DNA from: Chromera velia
Lineage: Eukaryota > Sar > Chromeraceae
Assembly (NCBI GenBank): GCA_018398765.1
Contig: JAHBMJ010000343.1
Span: forward strand, 15,001-43,071
Length of the DNA: 28,071 nt
Direction: 5' to 3'
Part shown: positions 8,654 through 19,461 of the stretch, piece by piece
How positions within the stretch are numbered: the stretch's first letter is position 1
Layout: every line of letters begins with the position of its first letter
Notes under the pieces: generated by a model
The model's database searches: none
What the model was told of the DNA's origin: nothing
The model's input: the letters and a program-made list of their open reading frames with translations, nothing else
Program-made: the position numbers and the translations under genes

Positions 8654-9283
8654 CTAGGCAACATCTGGATCCTTCCATTTTGTAAGACAATCAGCCATCT
8701 GGCTAACATCACCATCGACATACTCGAACGTAGCACCGACAGCTTCGATCTCTTGCAAAGCAAAAAGCAAACGACCTTGGAGAGTAGGTTCTTTCTTGCA
8801 AACGCGATTCTTCAATTGTTTAACCAACGCTGCACTATCAGTCAAAACACATACTTTCACTCTGCCAAAAAGCAAACGAGCGACTCTCAAAAGCAATGGC
8901 ATTCGCAACACACCTTGACAGAGAGTGAGAAGCTCTGCTCCTGCAGTGGAACGTATAAGTCGCTTCTCTCTATGACTGAACCAATCAATCAGATTCACAC
9001 AACACGTCAGCGGCCAGCTCTAATCGGCAAGCTGAAAAATAAATCCGCTTCTTGATTCACAAGTGTGATCACAGTAGGCTGCATCCACAAACAAACGCAA
9101 CTCAGGCATAGAGACAGCAAAAAAGAACAGCTCTCATACTTTCTCGACAGCAATAAAAAGAACAGTTGCGAAAGTACGCAAAAGACGCTGGCTCGGTCTG
9201 GATGCCCATCGAGATAATTATGAAAAAGCAAAAGCAAGATCGAACCTGGTCTTGCATAACCAACCGAGCATTTCAAGAAGAGT
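8654..9283 (-). pseudogene. Copia connection and RNase H domain (broken)
   Basis: In the same frame as the reverse transcriptase, MLGWLCKTRFDLAFAFS and LSRWASRPSQR correspond to the IGSLxYLxxTRPDIxFAVSxLSR copia signature. LRLFVDAAYCDHT, SRSGFIFQLAD, IRSTAGAELLTL, VCVLTDSAALV and GDVSQMADCLTK then supply the RNase H Asp, Glu, Asp and Asp residues in order. Stops at 9218-9220 (TAA), 9134-9136 (TGA) and 9020-9022 (TAG) interrupt it. The protein ends at 8654, the usual end of copia Pol. Confidence 0.82.
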
Positions 9284-10348
9284 TCAAAAAGTCCCTTCCA
9301 ATTTCATGTCTATCTCTTTCTCTTCAGGCTTCTCGAAATCTGCTTTCTCCAGCTTTCTGCTTCTCTTAGGCTCAGGCAGAGAGTCTGTACTAATGTATTT
9401 CTTCTGTCCTTGTTTGATCACCCCTTTCTGATTATCATGAGAGAGATCAAGTCCAACGACTTTCCTTCCTCCAGGTCCGATCAGTTCAGGCTCATCGCAT
9501 TCAACACGCTTTCTGAATTGTCTCAAAGTCTCGAGCAGGTCAGGCAAAATTAAAAGTAAGTCATCTATATGCATTTGTACTGCCGCTGTGATGTCTACCT
9601 GAGGAACATCGGCCCACGACTTGCTGTCTGAAGAGCAAACAAGAGAAGGAAGAGGAGAGCAGGTCTGGATGAGGATCGACTCAGCACACTTAAAAAAGGA
9701 AAAAAGAGAATGCAAAACTTTTTTAAGCCACTGAATGAAGATTCTCGGACTGTCTTTCAAACCATAAAGAGCTTTCAGAATTTGATATACCCCTCCAGGC
9801 CGAAAACTCCATTTTTTTTCCTTTAAAAAAAACTGAGGCATCTTCACGCGCACCGCAGAGGTGGCAGAGCCAGTGATAGGCGCCTGAAGGAAAGCACACG
9901 TCACATCTGTTAGAGTAAGGGCCCATCCTTTCACCCAACAGAAAATAAAGAAAAGGCAAAAGATTAATGCATCAGGTGTGCCTGCATACGTTTCATAGTC
10001 ACGTTGATCTCTTCCTGAATGTCCTACACAGACAAGACATGCCTTTGGGACTCTTTTTCCATCTTTCAATTTCCACGTCAACACCCACTTGCACAGAAGA
10101 AGAAAAGAACAGAGAGTAGAGAGGACAGAGGAGAATTTGAGAGTAGGAATAGACGCAGCAGGAATTTCATCAGCATCCCCTAAAACAGAAAATCTCTCGA
10201 ACTTGTCAAGCTTGCTGTTCATTGCTTCATTGAACAGACCTTCTTTCACAGCAGGATTAGAGAAGGAAACAGGAATCTGGTTCTTTCCCGAATTGTTTAG
10301 AGACTCAGGCAAAGTGTAAGAAAGATCAGCTGGCTTCTCTTTCTGCTT
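9284..10348 (-). pseudogene. Copia reverse transcriptase (RVT_2)
   Basis: An uninterrupted frame covers the copia reverse transcriptase. WVLTWKLKDGKRVPKACLV begins the fingers, followed by DYETYAGTPD, then LTDVTCAFLQAPI with the first catalytic Asp. KALYGLKDSPRIF is a hallmark of RVT_2, and QMHIDDLLLI (near 9550-9580) replaces the usual YVDD with HIDD while keeping both aspartates. The frame ends at a TGA (9284-9286) before the RNase H, but the downstream domain continues in the same frame. The core looks recently active compared with the broken flanking domains; loss of Tyr in YxDD would nevertheless lower activity. Confidence 0.85.
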
Positions 10349-10669
10349 GCATACGTACGCCTTGTGCTCTTTTTCAAAGCAAAACCTACACACAGCCGTA
10401 CGCTGAGTATCAGTTGACTCATCTAACTCAATAGGTTCCCCCCAAATAATCTCTGACTATGAAGACTCAGAAGAAGAAGAAAGAGGAGACAGAGAAAAAG
10501 AAGAAGAAGAAGAAGAAGAAGAACGAAAAGAAAAATCGTCTTGTTTCTTTGCTTTAATTCCGTTTTCATTTTCATGCCCCCCCCGACCTACAGTCTTCCC
10601 TTTGTTCATCTGTTCCCCCCTGTAAAGAAGGCCGGGCATCTCCCAACATCCACTCTCCCACATGATCAA
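10349..10669 (-). pseudogene. Ser-rich linker with zinc-knuckle-like CX2CX4HX4C
   Basis: Between integrase and reverse transcriptase, in the reverse transcriptase frame, lies a hydrophilic stretch with a long serine run (about 10460-10520). A TAG at 10457-10459 follows, then IELDESTDTQRTAV and CRFCFEKEHKAYVC at 10349-10390. The spacing CX2CX4HX4C is that of the retroviral Gag zinc knuckle, but here it sits inside Pol. The serine run coincides with a GAA-type microsatellite on the plus strand, so part of the linker may have expanded as a simple repeat. Confidence 0.55.
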
Positions 10670-10784
10670 CCAGTCCCGAAGAAAGTAAACTTGCTTACGA
10701 GCAAGACTTCACACCATGTTTGAGAGGATGCACGCGAACAACCCGTGACCAGTCTGAAGAAAAGGCACTCCATTCCGCAAGCAT

Positions 10785-11411
10785 CTATTCATATGGTGAC
10801 ACCGCGCAAAGGAAAATGCATACCTTTCCCGGAGGGTGGAGAGTATTCTCGACTTTCTTGTGAAAGGGTGGGATGTAGACAACAGGATCTCCCAGCATGT
10901 ATGTCACCTTTGGCCGAACACCCAAGGCAGTGCGCAGAGGAGAACGACCTGTCTTTCCTGACACTGTTCGGTTGTATGAATATTTAACCGCCCGCAACAT
11001 ACAAGGGAAGAAACAAAGATGAAGTTTGTATGTATGAATGAACGACCTGAGACCTGCTCTCGCTGTTCGAATCCACCTTTCAGCAGGTCTATCAGAAGAG
11101 TCAGGAGGCCTTGGACAGACATGCACACCCCTCTCTTCCAACATTACCTTTACCTTCCCTTTACAAATCTCTTCCGCATTGTCTGAAACAAACTTCTTCA
11201 TAAGACCGTACGCATTTATCCATTCGCACACTGCAGCTAAAGGCCCACTGTCTGTCCTTCTTTTCATTACCCTCGTAAGCATCACCCCTTTCTTTGTATC
11301 CCTCATCACAAACACCCAACGGAACCCCAAAAGAGAGACCTTCCGACCGATTTCAGGATCGAGTCAACTAACCTTGAAAATGTCTGCCCACACCTCGTCT
11401 AACCATGAGAG
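10785..11411 (-). pseudogene. Copia integrase catalytic core (broken)
   Basis: After the TAA at 11412, the same frame reads DEVWADIFKVS, where the first catalytic Asp is expected, then a TGA at 11364-11366. It continues as LLGFRWVFVMRDTKKG, KFVSDNAEEICKGK with the second Asp, and PPDSSDRPAERWIRT with the catalytic Glu 33 residues later, close to the DX35E spacing of retroviral-type integrases. A C-terminal stretch GVRPKVTYMLGDPVVYIPP and PPGKVCIFLCAV corresponds to the LGDxxxVYxP and PGKxGIFLG segments seen after the copia core. The frame ends at a TAG at 10785-10787. Confidence 0.8.
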
Positions 11412-12110
11412 TTAAGCGCGAGACGTAGACGGAGGGGAAGAGTGGTGGGTAGCATTCACAAGACAGCAGGATAAACACCACTTGAGGGCAGCTTCTGTAT
11501 GAGACTGAGGGACAGAAAGAATGTGTTGGTAATTCTGTTTGTGTTCTTTCATCGTTATAAGAAGGCGAGGAAAAGAAGCATGACCAAAACGAACATGTTG
11601 TCTCAGTATGCGAAAAATCACAGAAGAAGGAACAAGAACGGGAGAACGAAGATTGCTTGGGTGCACGGCGACTCCCTACTTGCCGGTGAAGACAGAAGAG
11701 GAGCCGTCTTGATGGACAGGAAGCCCTTTCTTGGAGAGAAGAGTCTGCAGAGGGAACAAACCCAAAGAGACAATCACTTTTCTACCAACTAAAGATGCAA
11801 GACTAAATCGGGAAAACCAGTTTCGTTCAACACAAGAAAGAGCATACAAATAGTAAAGCACATACGTGGCCTACGGCTCACATGCAACGACTGTGTTTGC
11901 AAGCACTGCGTATGCAGGGACTTCCTTGCTGACCGTGTAAACCCGGATGCAAGTCGACGCCCGGAAAGGGTACGCTCCCTGTAGATCGAATTCAGACTGT
12001 AACCCAACCCGCACAAACTTCCCGCCATTGCTGCGCACAACTGCTGTGCCGTTAAATTGGTCTACCGTCCCCACATGAATGAGGAGATCTGCATCTGCCG
12101 GAGGCTTGTG
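11412..12110 (-). pseudogene. Copia protease end and GAG-pre-integrase domain (broken)
   Basis: One frame, interrupted by TAG at 11871-11873 and 11676-11678, gives LLIHVGTVDQFNG and later YVLYYLYALS and NWFSRFSLASLVGRKVIVS. It then gives HVRFGHASFPRLL and ALKWCLSCCLVNATH. The NxFSxxxLASLxG stretch and the HxRFGHAS...CxxC pattern are the region after the aspartic protease and the HHCC zinc-binding pre-integrase domain of copia elements. The leading WH of the usual WHxRLGH is QH here. I did not find the protease DTGA motif, so the protease is lost or too diverged to see. Confidence 0.65.
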
Positions 12111-13925
12111 CCTTTAAAAGTGGACTTTTGCCCTCAAGTCGGACTTTTATCTTAACTCATTCAAAAAAGCCTAAATTTTAGCCTGAATTTGAAATCTTCC
12201 ACCTAATACCATATAATTGAGAATGAAAGAGATGATCATACATTATTTATTCATCAACTAATTATTTATAAAAAAATATAATATGACTATATCAGTTATA
12301 TACAATGTGGCACATTTTGTAGAAACTAATACACTGTCATACAATCTTAAATTTCTTTGAAATCTAATTTATCTGGACTGAGTGGTTTATGGTGGTTTAA
12401 AAGTTAATTATAAACATTTTTTTTACAAAATATTTAATAGTCTATTAATTAGTAATAAAAACTAGAAAACTGCTTTGTCAGATGATCCGACTCAGATCCG
12501 CGCTTTAAGTACTGAACAAATTAAATTTTTAAATTATTTTTCATAAATGCATGTCACTGAATTTTTTAAAAAGAAGCCGGCCTGGGATCTAACTTCAAAA
12601 CAGCTTGCACACACCCAGCTTTATATAGCGTGCATGCGTCGAACTCAGCAGCTGATACAAGTGTTTCAAAGTTAAATGTTTTGGCACAGTTTAGCTATCA
12701 TTTACATACATGTGTATGGAAACACGTGAACTTCAAGCAAAAATGACACCCTGGGCTGGGGGTTGCATCTAAAGCGAATCCCATTGGCGCAAGTCGTTGC
12801 TTATCGATCTACAACTTTCAAATCAGGAAGGAATGCAGCTGCATACATACCATCATACAAGATTCATGTGGTTTAAACCAATGGCATAGCGATTGGAAAG
12901 GAAAGAGTAATTCACATAGTAACAGAGAGAAAAGAAAGGTGCATGATTTCAATGGAGGATTTCCTTCAATGAAGAGTCAAAAAGAGAAGAAAAAGACAGA
13001 AAAAAGACTCCGAGAGAGAAGAAAAAAAGAAGGGGGAAGGAGAGCAGGTAAAAAAAGCTTGGCTAGGGAGCTTTGGGGATTATACAGAAAGAGGAGGAGA
13101 CAGTCACTATAGGAAGGAGAGAAGCGAGTCCAAAGAGAAAGTCGCAGTCGAGAGTCTGCATGACGGGATTAAAAGAAGGAAAAACGGAGTAAACGTACAC
13201 AGGATTAAGACAATTTAAAGGAGAGATAAATGGAGAAAAACAAAAGAGAAAGCGAAGATGAAACAGGAAGGAAGGGAAAATACTGGGAGGAGGCGGAAAG
13301 GGAGGTGCCAGAGCAGAGACGGACTCCGAGTTGATGTCAGAGCAGAGACAGAGGGACAGATAGAGAAAGATCTAGGGAGAGAAGGGGAGGGAAGGAGGGG
13401 AGAAAGAAGTCAAACAGACAATGATGTATACACATAACCAAACATGCTTGCGTCAGCTTGTGGACACCGGCGTATATCAATACAGACACAGACACTGTAA
13501 CACATGGACACGTACAGTTACGGATGCATACATACACACACACACACACATACACATACACACATACACACACAGACATACACATAGAGAGAGAGAGGGA
13601 GAAAGAGAGAGCACGTGACAGAAAGAGTGAATGAAGAACTCATAGAAAAAGGCACGAGGAGAGAAAAGAGGGAGAGAGAGAGAGAGAGAGGGGGGGGGGG
13701 GGGGGGGGGGGGGGGGGAGAGGGAGAGGGAGAGGGAGGGAGAGGTAGACACAGATATAGGTATGCTGAGGCTCGGATAAGAGAGGTTCCTTTCTGACAGT
13801 TCAAAGCTCTACTTGGCAGCAGTAGAAAACACCACCACAACACACAAACAACACTGTCAAACAGGGTGGACTGCAATAAACAGAAAGGAGAGCAGGGGTA
13901 TAAAAGCAGAGGAAAGTACGTGATC
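12111..13925. other. AT-rich then purine-rich non-coding DNA
   Basis: Positions 12120-12560 are strongly AT-rich. From 12900 the plus strand becomes almost pure purine, with GA-rich runs, a CA repeat at 13530-13585, GA at 13672-13690 and an uninterrupted run of 27 G at 13691-13717. Open frames here are repeat artefacts. I see no gene, and no gag that would belong to the copia element. Confidence 0.5.
13691..13717 (+). repeat. G27 homopolymer
   Basis: Twenty-seven consecutive G on the plus strand, preceded by GA repeats and followed by GGGAGA-type repeats. It is a potential quadruplex-forming site and a likely place for assembly length errors. Confidence 0.9.
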
Positions 13926-14182
13926 TGGGTAAAAATGTAGGGGAGTCTGAGGGGGGGCACATTTTTACTGACAACAGCCCCTTCTCGGTAAAAATGCAGG
14001 GGGTTGAGGGGGGTGGCGCATACAAAGCAGCAGAGAAAAGGACAGAAAACAACTTCTTGATACACAACAGATACAGAAAAATTTCAAAGTGGGAGTAGGG
14101 GGGGTGCATTTTTACCGAGCAGGGGCCGTTGTCGGTAAAAATGCGCCCCCCGGCCCCCAGACCCACCTGCATTTTTACCCAC
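13926..14182. mobile_element. Inverted-repeat element with alternating GTAAAAATG motifs
   Basis: Block 13926-13998 aligns with the reverse complement of 14105-14182 over its whole length. Shared features are gtaaaaatg, agtctg or ggtctg, a G-rich stretch, (a/g)catttttac, (t/c)gacaac(a/g)gcccct, then cggtaaaaatgca. GTAAAAATG and its complement therefore occur six times in strictly alternating orientation (starts near 13929, 13961, 13988, 14107, 14134, 14170). The 106 bp spacer is unique. The structure fits a MITE or other short inverted-repeat element. No target duplication is visible. Confidence 0.55.
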
Positions 14183-14441
14183 GACTGACTAAGATCAAGA
14201 AATTCAACCAAGACTCACTGAAGCAAGACTGACCATCGCTGGACTTCTGCTCGAGGCTCCTACGATTGTTGAAGTACTTGAAGCATAATTGAAGACGTAC
14301 CTGCACACAACATCACATGCAAGTATCTGCATGAGAATCAGATCGACCAAAGAGAGATCCCATATCATGGGTCTCCTGGACAGATTGAGAAGGTAAGGAA
14401 CGGAACACAAAGTGCATGAGAAGTGAACACAGAAACTCTAG

Positions 14442-15008
14442 ATGCCTGCCAAGTTAGCCAAGTTAGCCGGGTGGGCTCCCCGTCCTCTCCGACCGCATAC
14501 AGATTTCATCCTTCCCGATGTTTGCAAGTCAAATTTTGTCTGAGAGGATCAAGCAGAAATGACAGATTTCGGTTTTGGTCACCCTAGAAAGCTTCTATGG
14601 GTGCCTAGCAAGATCCATTGGGGTTTCTTCTTTGAAGACTTTCCCCGTAACTGTATGGACCTTCATATATGGCGATGTGAAGGTAAAGAAGCGCCTATGT
14701 TTCAAGAAGAGCTAGGATAAGAGACCTTTTTCATTCCCGCAGAAGTCTACTTGTCTTTGAACTTTACCCCTAAAGCTGATGAAGAGAGAGGGAAGTGGTT
14801 AGATGGGTATAAGAAACTGCTGACAGAGAGATGTCATTTCAAGGAGCCCAAAGAGGTCTCCTCCTGTCAGTCGAGACACGTCCTTTTCCGACTCTGCTTT
14901 CCGCTTTCTTCCTATCCGGAGGAATGCAAAGAGGTGGGTGAATTTATTCGTCTCCTCCGGCCTTTTGTAGAGAGTTTCCGTCTGCATACAGACGGCCTTG
15001 ATGGTTGA
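14442..15008 (+). pseudogene. Unrecognised broken ORF, three in-frame pieces
   Basis: A single frame runs from ATG 14442 (MPAKLAKLAGWAPRPLRP) through a TGA near 14538. It continues as EDQAEMTDFGFGHPRKLL, WVPSKIHWGFFFEDFP and CEGKEAPMFQEELG to a TAA near 14720. It resumes as ETFFIPAEVYLSLNFTP, KWLDGYKKLLTERCHF and VGEFIRLLRPFVESFRL before a final TGA at 15006-15008. The composition across both stops stays protein-like, which suggests a decayed gene of about 190 residues. I do not recognise the family. Alternatives are separate short exons, but no splice sites are obvious at the stops. Confidence 0.4.
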
Positions 15009-15280
15009 AAGGTCTCTGATCAGATAGAAGTCACGCGATCTGCCCCTGTTCAGTTGTTATTCGCTGAGGGGTTGCACTTGGTTGACTCTGGGGCCTTTAA
15101 CTGTGCTCATGGGTGGGGGTGAGGGATCAGAGAGAAGCTGTATAGGAGTAGAGGGATGTAAAAAGGAGGGGAGGAGGGGAAAGGGTCAAATGACGAGGTT
15201 TTCAATGGGAACAGATGGACAGATAGACCGTGGGGGAATGGATGAAGAAGAATTGAATTCCGCCCATGCATGTCTCCGGA

Positions 15281-16420
15281 CTCCCGGGTTCCAAATAATA
15301 AATTAATTCCTAACTTTCCCTCTTTCCCTCTTTTCTTCCCTCCCTCTATTCATCCCTTCCTTCCTAGCATTTCGACTGACGGCTGGTTTTTTCACTTTCG
15401 TCTCCTTTTCTCCCTCCTTTTTGCCTGATGAGTGATCGATGGAATAAATGAATGACGGAGGGAAAGGGAATTCATCCATTCAATTTGGGAACTTCCCCGA
15501 CTGGGTATACAGCAAGGGGAGGGAGATTATGGAGGGCACTTGCGATGAATTCACAACACTTGCAGCTTCTCTTCTCTTCTCTTTCATCTCTTCATCTAGC
15601 TTTCCTCTTCCTTCTGCATTGTAGAAAGCAAGGCAGACCCAGGGATAAGGGCAGGGCACATACAATCGGGGCGGAGACAGGGAGAGTTTCTCGGTAATGA
15701 CCATACATGCAGCGGTTGACGCGTCCTTAAATTCCTCTGTCCTTCTAGCTCTCTTTCCTTCTCCTCTTTCTCTCTTGATAGAATCTACTTCCTTGTACTC
15801 TACTGCTTCAACTGTGTTGTATACGTCGTTTTTGTCCGAACATTTGTAGGTTTGAATTGGTAAATTCATTCCTCTGTCTCCTCCTTCCTCCATCCATCCA
15901 CCCCTTCCTTCCTTCCTCCCTTAGCATTTCGACTGACGACTGGTTTCTTCACCTTCGACTCCTCTCTTCTCATCTCCTCTGCTCTCCTCTGTCCTCTTTT
16001 TGGTCTCATGAGAGATCGATAGAATGAATGAATGAATGAATAAATGAATGAAGAAGGGAAGAAGGAGTCACCCAACTTCCCCCGCTGGGTACACAGTAAG
16101 CAAAGGGAGATAATGGAGCGCACTTACATTGAATTCACTACATCATAACCTAATTCACACTCATGACTTATCTTCTGTCTCATCTTTCCGTCTCTCTTCT
16201 GCATTGAAGGAAGCAACGGAGAGTGGAGGGTGCGATTGGGGGGGGATGCGTCTCCCCTCTGAGTTCCTGCATGTCTTTCTGTCGAACAAATGTAGGAAGG
16301 AATGGATCTTATGTTGCATTGTATTCTTTTTTTTTGTATTTCACTGCCTGCATTGTCTTGTATGCCCAGCCCCCCTCTGGAATGACCTCAATAATTCAGC
16401 CGGAAGAGGATGGATGACTT
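15281..16420. repeat. Dispersed ~580 bp repeat, tandem dimer, copy R1
   Basis: Two related monomers lie head to tail, period about 570-590 bp. Landmarks recur in each: catttcgactgac (15367, 15935), a gatcgat followed by AATG repeats, actgggtatacagcaag or its variant (about 15497, 16084), and tgtattgtatgcgtcgttttt variants (about 15815, 16345). The whole block recurs at 26790-28071 in the same orientation. It is pyrimidine-rich, and open frames in it are inconsistent between copies, so it is non-coding repeat DNA. Confidence 0.75.
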
Positions 16421-17779
16421 CCTTCTTCTCTTCACCTCGCGTGCTTCTTTGCTATTCTATGACCAGCATTTAGACTAGTGGGTGACCTTCTCTCCCTTCT
16501 CCTTTCAACCTCGATACATGGTCACTGAATTCACAGCCCTTTCGGATCGTCTACCCTCTCCTCTTTTTTTGTTGTCGCTTTCTCTTCGTACGTTTAGAAT
16601 GGGAGGCAGGGAGGTGTATGGGGAGAATGGGAGTATTTTGATGCGATCACATGCATGTGAGGACGGAAAGTTTGTCTGTCAACAACTTATTAATGCAGTC
16701 AGGGGCGCGTACTCCTGCATTCTTTTTTTTTTTTGTCGTTTGCCCCTTAGCTACCGTTCTGTTGGTGCTTCTCATTGAGTCGGAGCACCAAAGTTCGATC
16801 CGTTTTTGTCAGGAGCGACGTCTTCCTTTTTTTCTCTATTTCTTTCTGTTTGCCTGTGTGTTTATGTGTCGCTTTAGAAGGAACAGAAAAAACAAATAAC
16901 AATCCTTTCCGCAGTATAAGGGCATGATTGATTTTGATTTGATGGAAGGTTGTTTTTGTCAATCGAAGTAGAGATTGTGCACTATTTTTTTTTCTCTATT
17001 TCCACGGTATCTATCGGACTGCACTTTTGAAAGAAAAAGAGGGAGGAAGGGAGGGAGGTATGGTATGAGATTTGCAGGAGACAGGAGGAAGCAGACCGAT
17101 CAATCGACTGATTGGTTTTTCGTGCCTTCTGATTCTGTGGGGACTGACCACGTCATGTGTCTCTCTCCCTCTTCATTATTGAAATACAGCGACCTACAAG
17201 AAAAAGAATTTGAAGTAAAAAAGTGGAAGAGACTATATGAATCATCATCTAAGGGGCGGCTTTCAATCTGTTTGATAATGCAGGGGGAAAGATTGAAGAA
17301 GAGGACATGGATATGCAAGCAAGTAAGCAAGCAAGCAAAAAATCAAGAAAGGATCACGTGAAACCTTTACGCCGCTTGCAAGGCCTGTCTCGCAAGGAGG
17401 AAAACAAGTTAGTCGCAGGTGGGGGCGTTCTGCCAGATTCTTGATTCACCCGCAGCTATCGGGTTTCTTGAGACCGTCTGAGAAGCCAGGTGAACGGAGT
17501 CTGAACGAACGCAGCGCCACAGGGAGTTGGATGGTCACGAAGGAATACATGTCTTGGAAGCATCCTGAAGGCAGTCTGTCTGTCTACCTCCATTGATTTT
17601 CTCTCTCGGCATGGGCCTTGCAGACAAAATAATGACATGCAGACACACAAACAAAGAGCTGACCGCCAAATCGAAAGAACTTCATCCAGTCAACAGATAG
17701 AAGGGCTGAGGGGTGGAGTTCGTCTGTCACTCTCGGAACTCTTTCCTGGACCATCTGTTTGTCATTTCTCTTTCGTCTT

Positions 17780-17827
<48 letters not shown>

Positions 17828-19230
17828 CCTCTCTCTTTCTCTCTCTGAGGAGTCGAGACCACAGCCATTCAGATTCCCCTGCAGCTTCTGCCGGGTCGAC
17901 AGAATTGGTCTGTGTGACGTCTCCCTCTCTTTCTCTATCTCTTTTTTCTCTTTGTGTGTGTGGGTGTTTTGAGTTCTCTTCGACCCAAATCTCGTTTGTG
18001 ACCATCATGATTTTCTGTTCGGTTTTCGAATCCTTATCGTCTTTCAGAGACGGGGAGAAGCAGAAAGGTTGTTGCCACATGCAAAGAATCCGGGGGGGTC
18101 AGTGAGCGCGTTCCCTTTTTTTTCGGCCGCTTCTTGCATGGCCTGTGTACTTGGAGCTTTGTGTGCCTTTTTTATGATTTCTTTTCTTTTTTTTTTTTTT
18201 CTTTGCTTTCCTTTGCTTTTCCAATATACGTCTGGGCTGTGTTTGGGCTGATGGTCTTGCAATCATTATCGGTCAATGGGTTGATTGGGGGTGTTAGTGG
18301 GCGTTTTCTGTGATTGATCGATGGCTTTTTGATTCTTTCATTCGCGTGTATGTGTGCATGATCGCTCCATACATAATTCAAAGGATTGACAAGATTGATA
18401 TGTTTAGACTTCAATCCGGCAGTCTCTTCCTTCGCCTGCATTGTCAATCGGTCGATGAAACGATGATGTTGGCTGGGGTACAAGAGGGGTTCTTCTTCCA
18501 CTGAACAAAGCGGGTGCATGCTTTCTCTAGCCTGAGTTGTCTCTTCAATCGTGCTTAAATTAATTATATGTTGTCTTTATCTAAAGAGCGATCAATTGAG
18601 GGTGCCTACACAAATGTATAACCATTTTCAGCATGACAAGGAAAACACCCTAGAAAACACCAGGAGAACATTGAGATCCGTTTTGCTTAATCTGCTGTAG
18701 AAAAGACTGCACTTAGTGTACATTATTGATAGTACCTAGATTTAACTAACAATCTGCCTTGCGTGTCTTGACGTGTTGAACGCTAGACACCCATTATAGG
18801 CGCCGATGGGCGATAGCGATATGGCGTATGATGATGATGATGATGACTCTTGGACCTAGATCGACTTAGATCAAGACTAGACAATATTTAGGTCAAATTG
18901 AATATATTTACTTGTTGTTTCCTGTATATAGGCTGTTGATCAAAGTAAACTACACTGAAAGTATAGTGTGATTAGTGATTAGTGATTAGTGGTGCCCTAG
19001 AGCACTGTTACCGTTTTGTCTTATAGAGGTTGCCCCCGCAAACGGCAGGGTACCCTACTATATTGTGTTACACAATGTAATCCTGTAATCCTAAATATCA
19101 GTTTGCATGGAAATCGATGCTTTAAATTATTTTTTATAGATTATTTAAAAATTTATTTTAAATGATACACCAAATTTAATTAGTATATACCGGGCATTAT
19201 ACCCGACATAAAGGCTAGCATAAAGGGAAT
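16421..19230. other. Gene-free stretch with TC microsatellite
   Basis: I find no supported gene in these 2.8 kb. Several T-rich tracts occur (16720-16735, 18177-18200), with a TC repeat at 17780-17850. From 18560 the DNA is AT-rich, with GAT repeats at 18828-18848 and three TGATTAG units near 18969-18990. Short open frames mostly reflect T- and TC-rich composition. Confidence 0.45.
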
Positions 19231-19461
19231 CTAGGCGCCGGCTAGAAAAAAAAAAAAAAGATCCCCCAAAACCTTTTACTTTTTTTTTTTCTGTATCAGT
19301 CAAATAACTGTTGTTCAAGTGTTGTACAATTAAGTGTTGTTTGTTTGTTGCACAACTGTTGCTAAGTGTTGTTCAAGGTTGAAAAGTCAAAAAAAAAAAA
19401 AAAAGATCTCCTCAAATCGCTTATTTTTTTTTCTTTTTTTTTTTCTCTAGCCGGCGCCTAG
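19231..19461. mobile_element. 231 bp MITE with TIRs and 8 bp target duplication
   Basis: The element starts CTAGGCGCCGGCTAG (19231-19245) and ends with its exact reverse complement CTAGCCGGCGCCTAG (19447-19461). It is flanked on both sides by AAGGGAAT (19223-19230 and 19462-19469). An 8 bp duplication fits hAT-like insertion, although the end sequence is not a textbook hAT terminus. Internally, two direct copies of the pattern poly-A, gatc(c/t)cc, caaa, poly-T (19246-19290 and 19389-19445) surround a centre with repeated gtgttgtt and gttcaag words. It has no coding capacity and must have been moved by a transposase from elsewhere. Confidence 0.85.

Larger units (their letters stand above)
8654..12110 (-). 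mobile_element. Degenerate Ty1/copia retrotransposon (pol region)
   Basis: The domain order on the minus strand is the copia order: a protease/pre-integrase-like region (from about 12110), GAG-pre-integrase (11412-11861), integrase core (10785-11411), reverse transcriptase (9284-10393) and RNase H (8654-9276). From about 12110 to 10785 everything stays in one frame, and from 10669 to 8654 in a second, so only one frame change is needed. In-frame stops lie at 11871-11873 (TAG), 11676-11678 (TAG), 11412-11414 (TAA), 11364-11366 (TGA), 10457-10459 (TAG), 9284-9286 (TGA), 9218-9220 (TAA), 9134-9136 (TGA) and 9020-9022 (TAG). No gag or long terminal repeats were recognised; the element probably breaks off where AT-rich DNA begins near 12120. 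Confidence 0.88.

Noticed and set aside
11069..11081. gttcgaatcc resembling a tRNA T-loop
   Set aside because: It lies within the integrase coding strand, and no acceptor, D or anticodon stem could be drawn around it.
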